Origin: Papaver somniferum
Taxonomy: Eukaryota; Streptophyta; Magnoliopsida; Ranunculales; Papaveraceae
Assembly (NCBI RefSeq): GCF_003573695.1
Contig: NC_039359.1
Span: 90,376,566-90,440,565 of the forward strand
Reading direction: 5' to 3'
DNA: 64,000 nucleotides
The notes under the pieces are model-generated. The model did no database searches, was not told the DNA's origin, and was given only the letters and a program-made list of their open reading frames with translations. Below are positions 23,855 to 33,405 of this stretch, piece after piece. Within the stretch, counting starts at the first letter, position 1. Each line of letters starts with the position of its first letter. The position numbers and the translations under genes are program-made.

Positions 23855-24960
23855 ACCGGTAAATTAATACTTTTCTAAAGTATCTTGTTATAAGGGCGGT
23901 ATGGTTTATTAGAGGGACGGCAGTGTGATAATAGTGTCCCTCTAGTTGGTTAGGAGGTGTCCAAATGGTTTTGTAATTTGTCTAGATTATTTTTCCCATG
24001 TTTTAACCTAAATCAATGCTAAATTGAAAATCTGTTTTCTTTCTTCTTCTCTTCTCCTCCCATCAACCGTAACCTCCATTAAAACTCAAAATTTCATCGT
24101 CCTCGATTAATCAGCGATTCAAAAATTAATCAAGTATAATGACTTATATGAGGTATGTTATGAAAAACCCAGTTAGGGTTTAGTTTATTTTGTTCGGTTT
24201 AAGTTTAATTTCTATCAGAAATTAGGGTTTTAGGTGAAAATTGAAATTTAAATTTCTGGGTTTATGTGAGTTACGGTTGATTTTAACTCTGTTACGAACC
24301 GTAACTGGAGAATTTGATGTTGTTACGGTTGGTAATAGTTCAATTACCAACCATATGTTCTTATATCTGAGAATTTTTTCAGTTACGGTTGGTAACCATT
24401 TTTATTTACCAACCGTAACTGGTTTTACAATTGGGTTTTCCCCAAATTTAACCAGTTACGGTTGGTAGTTCATCTTTTACGAACCGTAACTATGAATTAC
24501 GGTTGGTTACGAGCAAAATGCCAACCGTAATTAGCTCTGAAAATGTAAGAAATTGAATTTTTTTTACGTATTTGAGCAACAAAAAGCTAGTTGGGACTAA
24601 TTTAGAAGTATACCTGGTCATTTTCAGGCATTGGGTTTTCACTTTGTTGGTTAATTTCTTCAATTGATTGAGATTGACCTTCACCTTGGGTTAAAACTTC
24701 TCTACCATCTCCATTTTTTTTTAAATTCTAAAATCTGATTTTGTTTCGATTTTGAGTTAATATAAGTGAAATTAATCATTAACATTAAACTTGATTATCA
24801 TCACTAAACTAGGTTATCAATTATGAGGATTAATTTGTCATTTCCAGTTTTTTTTTATAAAGGACACCTTGAATAATCATGTAATGACCTTTTTATCCTA
24901 TTAGAATGCCACCCCTCTAATAAACCATGCCGCCCCTATAACGGGTTACTTTCTAAATTG
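23855..24960. mobile_element. Complete 1.1-kb non-autonomous Mutator-like element
   Basis: This is the only copy with both ends. The right end read on the minus strand (GTTATAGGGGCGGCATGG, then TTTATTAGAGGGGTGGCA) matches the left GTTATAAGGGCGGTATGG/TTTATTAGAGGGACGGCA, giving an inverted terminal region of ~50-60 bp. The 10-mer aaactgcata flanks both sides (23845-23854 and 24961-24970), in the 9-11-bp range of Mutator target duplications. The left end has ~14 extra bases before the homology begins, so the exact left terminus is unsure. There is no transposase. The left neighbour is the LINE A-run, so the MULE appears to have landed at the LINE's 3' tail. Confidence 0.72.
24268..24532. repeat. 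Cluster of TTACGGTTGGTAA inverted motifs (serial hairpins)
   Basis: Within ~265 bp the motif (A)GTTACGGTTGGTAA or close variants alternates with its reverse complement TTACCAACCGTAAC: at least four sense and four antisense occurrences, some pairs only 10-20 bp apart (for example GTTACGGTTGGTAA-N-TTACCAACCGTAAC around 24381-24420). The cluster recurs at 250-482 and 12250-12489, where the last pair is interrupted by the duplication joint. Confidence 0.85.
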
Positions 24961-24970
24961 AAACTGCATA

Positions 24971-25883
24971 TTTGCAGCCTCAAAATTATACGTTATGGAA
25001 ATTTCATGGCAAGTTTCCCAGGGAGAAAAAAATAAGCCGAAAGCACGTAAGTCTGACTATTGATTGACCCGTTGGCTTAACCAAAAGTTATTACCCTCAA
25101 CTTTGCCAGCCGTCCATTAAACCCTTAACTTCCGTTCGTTTTGGAAGGCGAATAGAAATTCTTCATATCAGTGCTCAGTCGAATCTCTAAGCAAGGGTTC
25201 GATCTTTCCTTAAGTTTTCTCTAAGCACTGCTTCTACAAAAACACAGGAGGAAATCAATAAGGTTAGGGAGGATGGACGCATCAACACCGATATCAATTA
25301 CGATGATTCTAGATTCACTTCTTCTGATTCAGATGGTCCTTACAGATGCAGCTTCTTCAATTGGGGATTCTGATGGGGTTAATTTCAACTACGAAAGAGA
25401 TTTAATAGAGATTAGTGATTCTATGCTTTCTGATCACAACAAGCATCAGAATCTAATTCCGATCTTATCTCGTCCAGCGCTCAAAATTTTGAATCTAGTT
25501 TTCAGTCCTTAATGTCGACTCTATTGAAGACTCAAAACTTTCGATCAACACAAAGAAAATGAAATCGAGATGCAGTTTCCGTCTATCAAATCAAATCTGT
25601 GAGGCGGAATTATCAAGGTTGTTCCAGTAGGGATGACTCGGTGGATCGTTAAGCTAACCCGGATGACTCAGTCCAGGTAAGATTCCAGCTGGCTAGTTGT
25701 CCACGTGACAACCGTTTACGTCAGCATTATGATACACTTTCTTTTTTTGTTATGGGGCAGCCCTTATAAACTTAAAAATTTCCCTCCTGCTGTGTTCTTC
25801 CCTCCTCCTCCTCCGTCTTTTGATCAAGAATCTTGATCAATACTACTTTCTTTCTCTCTTTTCATTGAAGAATTACTTCTGAA
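24971..25883. other. Intergenic and possible upstream region of the MYST-like gene
   Basis: No recognisable element. A short open stretch reads QEEINKVREDGRINTDINY around 25250-25300 in one frame. Around 25760 CCTTATAAACTT is TATA-like, and 25790-25860 is the CT-rich type of sequence common in plant 5' UTRs, so transcription of the following gene could start near 25785. This is inference only. Confidence 0.35.
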
Positions 25884-28100
25884 ATGGGTTTTATCATTTC
25901 ATTATTATTAGGAAAGAAGAACTCAAAAAGAAGGTCTAAGAAGAAAACGCCTCCTCCATTGCCCATACCTCCATTACAAGCCCCTTTACCACCTGGAAGT
26001 AAGCTAAATTGCATCAAATATCAAGCTCCTCGACCAGTTAAGATCATAAGTAGTGTTGTTCTTGAAGTTGGGTCTTTTGAGTATTTTGTAATCTACGTCA
26101 ATCCCAATGGTAAGACTCCTTCTCCACTTCTTGAATTTTAGAATTTTAATGGGTATTGATAATTGTGATGGGGTTCTTGAAAGGATTTACTCCTTCTCCA
26201 CTTCTTGAATTGTATAGTTTTAATGGGTATTGATAATTGTGATGGGGTTCTTGAATTGATTTACTCCTTCTCCACTTCTTGAATTTTAGAGTTTTAATGG
26301 ATATTGATAATTGTGATGGGTTTCTTGAATGGATTTCTTGAATTTTAGAATTTTAACGGGTATTGATAATTGGGATGGGGCTCTTGAAACACTCTTTATG
26401 TGTTTATAGTTAAGTTTCTGTATAAGCTTATGATTGGGAGGGTTGTACAGTTGGGTTTCAAGGAAATGGATTTTGATATTGGGAATTAGAGGGGTTCTTG
26501 AAAGGCTGTTAGCTGGTATGATTGGGAGTTTTTTTGTTTGAGATTGGTTGTCAAATTAAAATGGTATACATCTGGAAACAAATCTTTTTAGTTGGTATGA
26601 TTATGAGTTTGTTTCCTTTATCAGCTTTCTTCTGCTCTATTGTAATATAATGCCTACAAGAAACAAAATGTGGGGGAGATATGATTATAGGCATACCAGT
26701 TATCAGTTTCGTATAAGCCTATGTTCGTGATGCCTGCATTTTCTGTAGTAATAGACTCTCCCAAGCTTGATACGCACACTGCAAACTTTGATATCGAGCA
26801 TTCCAGATTATGATATGCTTGTACCAAGGAACATGTTCTTTCCTACATATTTGATGATGTTCAAGAGTCGTGATTTTAGGGTTCTTGCCAAGAAAATAAT
26901 CTTACTGATGCATGTGATTTTGCTATGTTTATGCTGTTTTCGTTCTTTTCAGTAAAAACTACGATTGTTGCTTACTATGACGTCTATTTGCATCTGTTTT
27001 GCATACCATCTGTTACAGCTCATAGGAGGACTGATGAGTGGGTTCAGCTTGCACAACTAGATATAGAGACTTTAATGCCAAATGTTGAAGCTGTTACACC
27101 TGAAGAGCTATTTCGAGTAAGAACAGTGGACTTCATACAGCTGCATAGAAATGAGATTAAGACATGGTACCCCTCACCAGTCATGTCTGAATTCAAGGAT
27201 TGTATAAAGCTCCATGTTTGTGAGTGTTGCCTTGCGTTTACGAACTTTAAAACTCAGCTCAAAAGGCATAAGGTAAGCTAACACTTAAATAGTTTTTTAT
27301 GTTCTGTATTAAAATTGTGTATGATATTAGATGACTCCTAACTGTGCTTTCCGAAACTCTATGGTTTTGCAGAAAGAATGTCAAGGTAGAGACCCCCCTG
27401 GCCACGAGATTTATATAGATGGACAGTTATCAGTTTTTCAGGCAAGTGTTGATAAGTTTGCTTTAGTTGTAGGGGTTGAACGTTACCTAAATTACATTTG
27501 AGAACTTATAATATAGAAACATTTGCAGATAGATGGAGCTGAAAATAAGGGTTACTATGATAATCTTTGCCATCTGGGTAGCATGTTCCTTGATATTGGG
27601 ATTAGTTCTGAAACAATTGAAAGCTCCATGTTCTATGTCCTAGTTGTCCGCGATGATTTAGGCTACGATCTGATAGCATATTTTTCTGAGGTGAATCTTC
27701 CAGTCCTCTAGTTTATATGAAAATATAATTACGGTGATGTGGATATAAACCCCACCATTCATTATCAATGCAGGTAAAAGAAATGATGGAACCTTACGGT
27801 AGTTCTAGGTTTTTATGTCTTCCACCTCATCAAAGACGCGGTTATGCAACTTTACTTGTTAGACTCGGTAATGTATTGTTCTTTGGGTAATTTGACTGGT
27901 TCCTCAATGTTCCTCTATTGGTTCATCTGGCTCGTAATTATTTATTTTATTTTATTTTTGTTATTCTAGCATGTGAGCTCAAAAGGGGGGAAGATGCGGG
28001 TGCGCTTTCGTATTATAGCAAGTTCTTGAAATGGATTCACTGGAGAGCAGCGAAACCCCTCCCTGGACAATCTTATGAGGAATTCATCCCCTTTTTTTAG
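25884..28100 (+). CDS. Diverged, C-terminally truncated MYST/HAM-type acetyltransferase-like protein (6 exons)
   Basis: Proposed exons are 25884-26109, 27019-27272, 27373-27441, 27529-27690, 27774-27867 and 27970-28100. They total 936 nt, 311 codons, with every junction in frame. The order matches plant HAM1/HAM2: Tudor-knot/chromo-barrel (EYFVIYVN, RRTDEWVQLAQLD, ~residues 55-90), C2HC finger (CECCLAF..QLKRHKKEC), then the MYST fold with the acetyl-CoA loop QRRGYA. HAM proteins acetylate histone H4 and are ~445 residues. Here the lysine-bearing FLDHKT motif reads FLDIGIS, and the segment around the catalytic Cys (NLACILTLPP in the family) reads GSSRFLCLPP. The PERPLSDLG segment and ~60 C-terminal residues are missing. 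Intron 3 has a GC donor. The stop lies in the T-run of an antisense LINE. It is probably noncatalytic or a young pseudogene. Confidence 0.72.
26115..26390 (+). repeat. ~74-bp minisatellite in intron 1 of the MYST-like gene
   Basis: About 3.7 copies of a unit starting ACTCCTTCTCCACTTCTTGA and containing GGGTATTGATAATTGTGATG start five bases after the exon 1 donor. Copies differ by a few substitutions; the fourth lacks its start. Confidence 0.9.
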
Positions 28101-28768
28101 CCCTTTGCACTCAGCTTGCTCAGCACTGTCTGCTTCTGTTAGGTAGATGCATTTTGATCCTTTGTGAGTCCCTGCAAAATTACTTAGGATTAGACCTATG
28201 CCACCAGATTTAGATATATCATGATACGAACCGTCAGAATTTATAGTAAAAGCACCCCTAGGTGGAGGCTGGCAATGAATATTATTCCAATTTTGTCTAG
28301 CTACTGGCCTAGGAACAGAAACAGTCAGTTATATGTACTTCCTGCAATTGTGAGTGGTCACAGTTTGTGATTTGACGATTTGTTATATAGTATCACATCT
28401 GCTTGACCAGATGCACCAAGCCACTATGACTCTTTTAATTAGAGTCTCTTCAGTAAGCTGATTCAACTTCAGATTATCAAACCAGCCACAGATAGAGTCT
28501 TTAAGATTAAGACTGCATGATGGCTGCCAACCAATAGTTGCACTCCGAACCGCTGTTTGAGAAATTATGCTGTAAGATGACATGTGAAGCTGTTTCTGGA
28601 TGTTGAGAGCAGAAAGGACACGAAGCATCCAGATTAGGAATAAAGTCTGCTAGTTTATTTCTTGTTGGTAAACTTTTTTCTCGATATACTTCCATAAGAA
28701 TTGCCTGATTCTTGTCAGGATTGGGAGCTTCCATAGTCTCTTGAAAATCTGTTGCATTCTTCAACCAA
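28092..28768 (-). pseudogene. Antisense LINE fragment (zf-RVT and RNase H)
   Basis: On the minus strand it reads zf-RVT (SLPTRNKLADFIPNLDASCP, FCSQHPETASHVIL), then linker (VIVAWCIWSSRCDTI), then RNase H (FTINSDGSYHDISKSGGIGL, ADSAEQAECKG). It ends in GGGCTAAAAAAAGG, that is a T-run at 28092-28098 on the plus strand. The RNase H is cut midway before that A-run, so the RNA may have been polyadenylated early. Frameshifts between zf-RVT pieces show it is dead. The T-run supplies the TTTTTTTAG that ends the MYST-like frame. Confidence 0.85.
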
Positions 28769-28849
28769 CTGAGTTATATTCATGTTTTTTCTCATATCAT
28801 TTTATGTGGTGTTTTATGTAGTGGGTTTGATATTTCATATCCTTTTTGA

Positions 28850-29046
28850 GCACGACCTCAGTAGACAGATGACAATACCAACTGAAGATAATCGAACCAC
28901 ACTACAGGAGCTGAAGAGACTTGAGAGAGAACAACTTAAGTTCACCTATCATTTCAGTCTATTCACTGGGATCCAGGATGTTTTGCAGACAGGCATTGAA
29001 CTTCGCAATACCGAGAACCTGGATGTCCTGAGTTTGATGTGGATAA
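28850..29046 (+). pseudogene. Exon-like coding stretch of unknown origin
   Basis: An open stretch reads RQMTIPTEDNRTTLQELKRL and FTGIQDVLQTGIELRNTENL, ending at ATAAG before a GTGATG donor-like site. It is hydrophilic and helical-looking. It could be a lost C-terminal MYST exon displaced by the LINE, or an upstream exon of the RING remnant. The reading phase does not fit directly to the RING exon at 29391. Not assigned. Confidence 0.3.
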
Positions 29047-29390
29047 GGTGATGTGGCCTCATCATCAAGGAAGGACGAAAGCTCTTTTGTTACTGTTTCT
29101 GTCTTTCCAGAACTAGAACAGAGCTGTAGAGCAATGCCTCAGTTTTCTGTTTGACTGAAAGCATTCTCTGAATTTTATATACAGTGATGTATGCTTTGTC
29201 AGACTACAATAGAATATGTATTGAAATCTTCTTTATTTGATAAGGCTTTCAAGTATATTTTAAACTAGAAGGCTGATTGATGCATATACTCCTCATCCTT
29301 CCAAGTATCTTTCTTGTGCTGGCCATATATCCTTCTAATTTTGTTGTACCGTTAGTTTTGTCTTAATACCGGCTACAATTATGATTGTAG

Positions 29391-29748
29391 GAACATTTAA
29401 AAGTACAGGAAAGAGCCAGAAAAGCCAGAATATCCTGGTTCAAAGACAAAACGGTACGAGATATTGAATTAACGTTTACGAACGGGGAGACTGAGATGTG
29501 CATTATTTGCCAGGTAATATGTTGTGATTATTCGTTACAATTTATTCTAGAGCAACAACGTTCAAAATTGAACACCTAACTTGTTTTTGAGTTATACACT
29601 GTAAAGAAAGAATGGGAGCGTGAGTTATAATGTGAATGTTTGTTGTTTATTCAACAAGATGAATACGAGGGCCAAGAAAAGATTTCGATTCTTCATTGCG
29701 GCCATAAATACCATACGGACTGCGTTGAGAAATGGTTGTTGGTAAAGG
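29391..29748 (+). pseudogene. RING-H2 E3 ligase remnant (two exons, last exon missing)
   Basis: Exon 29391-29513 encodes EHLKVQERARKARISWFKDK and ends ETEMCIICQ before a GTAATA donor. The next exon (~29658-29748) encodes DEYEGQEKISILHCGHKYHT and DCVEKWLLVK. Together they give CxxC, C-G-H, H-x2-C of a C3H2C3 RING, which recruits ubiquitin E2 enzymes. The last zinc pair (CPxC) should lie in another exon, but downstream DNA is repetitive and no such exon is seen. The acceptor should be AG before GATGAA, but the sequence is ttcaacaaGATGAA, so the nearest AG would shift the frame. Both points indicate a pseudogene. Confidence 0.6.
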
Positions 29749-29763
29749 GTGAGTGTATGAGAT

Positions 29764-30490
29764 AAAATTCGAGATGAGAGAAAATTATGAGATGAGAGAA
29801 GGACTTCGTCTAGCCTAGTTGTTGGTATTTTCTTTTCTCTTTTGTAATTATAATGTTTTTATCACTAAAATTAAAATTAATGAACTTTTCACTTTTACCT
29901 TTGAATTATTCATTTTTATATTTTCATCGCTTCTCCATCGTCTCAGCGATCAATCATTTATCGAACGTGAAACAAAAATCAACCTCCATCACTAGTAGAG
30001 AATAACAAAGTGAGCAAGCTTACATCTCTTTGAGGTAAGGAAGCTTGACGAGTTATGGTGGGTAATGCCGGTAGACTCTTTTGAATATCATACACAAGCC
30101 AACCCCCAATTTATAAATACTAAACTAACCACCCCAATTACCCAAAACCAACAATTGGGAATATGTAGTTACAGGATATTTGTAGCTAATCTGGATGACG
30201 GACTCCTACTTACTTACTGATCATTCTTTGCTGATGTTGATGATGAAGTTAACAACAAGACGGGAAAAAAACGCAGGCTGCTAATCGCCCTATATTGGTC
30301 ACATTGAAGTTGAAAATGATAAAACTGGATTTTTACTTATAAAATGTCTGATCTCTGCAAAACCACTCACCGTTGATGTCCGACAAACATCCAAACCTTG
30401 CAGTTAAAATATTTCTATCAACTGCTTAGAATTGCTCTCCTTGGTCTCACGAGCAAAAACATAGTGGACTAGTGGCAACTTTCTTTTTTT
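29764..30490. repeat. Dispersed repeat, copy 1 (partner at 45400-45700)
   Basis: 29880-29956 and 30215-30480 match 45400-45480 and 45470-45700. Shared blocks include TTCATCGCTTCTCCATCGTC-type and TGATGTTGATGATGAAGTTA sequences. In this copy ~260 bp at 29957-30215 are extra. The class is unknown and no intact frame is present. Confidence 0.6.
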
Positions 30491-30950
30491 TGACTTTTAC
30501 CTTTCAAGTGAGAACTAGCCCATTTTTTCACCCTCAAACCCACTAGTGTAAAACTTAATGCGTGCACCCATTTTTGGTAGGCAAATTTCTCACACACCCA
30601 TATTCAGAAAAAAAAACTGCTTTCATTTTTTTTCTTAATAACCTTCTGCATATATTCTTCTTTCTTCTCTGTTCATTTGATTTTTTAGGAACAACTGATT
30701 CTCGGCAAGGAGTAGGTAACATGGGTTTTTTTTTCAGCGGAAGAATCTATCTAGGATTTTAGGTTTCATTGTTTCTTTGTGATTTTACAATTTTCTTTGT
30801 AATTTCATTTTAATTAGGTCTGGTTTCTCAACTTTATTATCAAATCAAAACTTGACTGACAAAGAAATTATGTGTTGAAGAGCATATAGCCAGACTGCTT
30901 CAAACACATACTTACTAGGTCTTAATGTGTTTGTCTACTCTAATACCAAT
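30491..30950. other. AT-rich intergenic sequence
   Basis: No element boundary or credible coding potential seen. Confidence 0.5.
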
Positions 30951-33405
30951 TGAAAACACTGGGGGTACCAAAATACACCACCAACTTTTGCGTAAGCAAT
31001 CTATATGGACAAACTCAACAAACTCCGAGAGTAAAAACTTAATCAAGAAAAGTGTCTAGAGTTATATCTCCTTCTCTTGGGATTAGAACGTTTACAGAAA
31101 CAAGTCCATGAACCTAATCAACACAGAGAGTACTTGAACGGTACCAAAAACCAATGTTCAAGTATCAATCAAGTCGTATCCAACAAACTAGGTCGGACGT
31201 ATCTACTTTGATTGATTAACACGCAACTTGTGATATTTCAATTATAAAGATAAATAATATAATGTGGAAAAAGAAATAACACATACACCAGAAATTTGGT
31301 TAACGAAGAAACCGCAAATGCAGAAAAACTCCGAGACCTAGTCCAGATTAAACACCAAACTGTATTAAACCATTATAGACACTAGCCTACTACCAATTAA
31401 CTTCTGTCTGGAATGTAGTTGAGCCCGAAAAGGAAATCCACTGATTTAGGTACAGTCGCGCTCCTTACGCCTCTTAGACCCCAGCAGGACTCTGCGTAAT
31501 TGATTCCTCTTAGATGATCTCACCCACGACTAAGAGTTGCTTCAACCTCAATTGAAGACTTTAAACCAAATTTGCCTCCCACAGATTAAGACTGTGATTG
31601 ATTTCCTGATTTACGATCTAAACGGATGATCAGATCAAACGAAAGATCCAGGTAATGGAAATTGATAACAACTTGATTGAATTCTGGCTATCCTCAAAAT
31701 CAGGACTTATGCAACCCGAAGTGCATCCTAGATTATTGCTCACCTCACAAGTATAAAACTTGTGGAATCAACAAAGTATGAGATGAGGAGACTTTGTTGA
31801 TTAATAATCCTGATCGTTGGTGCAATCTCAACAAATAATCAAGATCAGGATACTCGAGTTATCAAGATAAAAGTATAAATTGGACCTGGCTTCACGAATC
31901 CCAGTGAAGTCTTTGTAGTCGCTAAACCATAAAAGGGTTTCTGGACAAGACGACTCTAGATGCAACTAGGACATACCATAAAATAGTGTCTGGATTCAAA
32001 GATCCCAGTTTCCAAGAGTTCCCTTATACATACTTCAAAGCCTAGGTTGCTTTAGGTTTAAGCTAAGATAGCTTTGGAACCAAGCAATCAATATTCATTG
32101 TTAGATGAAAGATTTGAATCTTATTCACATATATAAGATATACAATATGGTTATGTAGAGCCGTAACCGAACCGTGTATAAATACTATGTTCAACATGGT
32201 TAGCCGACACTAGCCGATTTGAACTTTAAAAGCTTAACTCTCATTTTCATGTTCACTCAGACATTGATATTGAGTCACAATTATGTGATTAAATGAGTCT
32301 ATTTTTAATTTGAGAATTGATCAAATGAAAATTACTTCATAGAAATAATTTAATCGCAATTGAATCAAAATTAATAGTGTTTGAAAATGCACAAAGTACA
32401 ATTACTTGAATCGTTCGTGAGTCGGCTGAGTCACAGTATGCGGACCGGTTTGCAAACTTAAAAGCAATTACTGAGTTCCGGAGTTGACAAAACTTTTTCA
32501 GTTCATAAACTGACTTGCAAACTTTTTTTTGCAATTACCAGTTCTCGAGTCGACATAACTTTTTCAGTTCACATACCGGTTTGCAAACTTTGGTGCAACT
32601 CAAAGCTCTGGAGTCCATAGAATGTTTTTAGTTCACGTACCTGTTTGAAAACTTAAGAACTTCACCGGTTCCGGAGTTCACAAAACATATTCAGTTTGTG
32701 TACCGGTTTGCGTACTAAACTGTTTCTAGAACGTTGAACTATTTTGGCTCGCATACCGGTTTGATTATTTCAACCCGGTTCCCTTACTACAGTTCCAAAA
32801 TGGTTTGTATAAAATACATACTTATACGAATCACGAAACAAACAGATTTTCCCATGATGTACATACGAATACGTATATCACATAAATCTAAAAATCGATA
32901 TATAACAACTCTGCTACGTGAATGAGTACATGTAATACGGCTTCAGACATATATAACAGTTTCCCCAGTTTGTAAGACTGTTAACAATGTCTTGTATAGT
33001 AGTTCAATATTTCACTAAATCAATTTGAAACATTTCTGAATAACATCAATGATATGTATCACTTTTCCAGGCTATTTTCAATTGATAAACTTGAATCATA
33101 ATTTGGTTCCGAATAATAAAATTTTCTCCACCGAATTTGATCAAGTACGAATAAATTTTTAATTAAACTTAGTCATTATATTTCGAGAAATTCGTAAACT
33201 AAATAAATAGTTCTGGACTCGAGATTCTTGTTTATGCAAGCTAGTCTAATTAGTTATGCAATAATCATCTCAAAGATAGAAAGTGAATATAACTTGAGAA
33301 ATATGTGGTTCAGTCTTCACTTACCTTTTGTTAATGAAGTTCTTCAAAATCTTCAGTTGATCTTCGCCAATGGTTGGCCGAATATGAAAAAGCGTCAGTC
33401 TAACA
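30951..33405 (-). mobile_element. LTR-like repeat, copy A (probably a decayed LTR, minus orientation)
   Basis: It starts TGAAAACACTGGGGGTACC and ends GTCAGTCTAACA, so the reverse strand begins TGTTAGA as the retroelement LTR at 35845 does. It shares with copies B, C and D the internal core (ACCGCAAATGCAGAAAAAC at ~31311, CCCAGCAGGACTCTGCGTAA at ~31478, CACCCACGACTAAGAGTTGC at ~31521). No coding capacity. Boundaries are inferred from the copies and are approximate. Confidence 0.65.
32430..32770. repeat. Degenerate ~70-bp tandem repeat inside LTR copy A
   Basis: Four to five copies of a block like 'GTTCCGGAGTTCACAAAAC...CAGTT...ACCGGTTTGCAAACTT' follow one another. Copy B has a different short repeat at the same place (GGGTACGCATAC-type, ~34985-35170) and copy D another version (~63760-63860). 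Confidence 0.75.

Larger units (their letters stand above)
1..24507. repeat. Tandem array of ~12-kb composite transposon units
   Basis: Units 483-12489 and 12490-24507 correspond end to end. The differences I can see are mostly single-base indels in homopolymers, a longer CTTT microsatellite in the second unit, and a few substitutions. Each unit starts inside a LINE reverse transcriptase and ends inside a Mutator-like element, so the joints at 482/483 and 12489/12490 fuse two unrelated elements. Bases 1-482 are the tail of an earlier unit, so the array extends upstream. The copy ending at 24507 continues into the MULE's own right half, which marks the 3' edge. This is what head-to-tail duplication of one segment produces. 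Recent duplication is inferred from the near identity; an assembly artefact is the main alternative. Confidence 0.93.

Noticed and set aside
1..24507. The direct repeats at 1-482, 12008-12489 and 24025-24507 as LTRs of one retrotransposon
   Set aside because: They do not start TG or end CA, there is no primer-binding site, and the third copy continues into a MULE right end, so they are parts of a duplicated MULE.
25273..25512. 79-codon frame MDASTPISITMILDSLL
   Set aside because: Another frame over the same bases looks more coding-like and neither has a recognised domain or splicing context.
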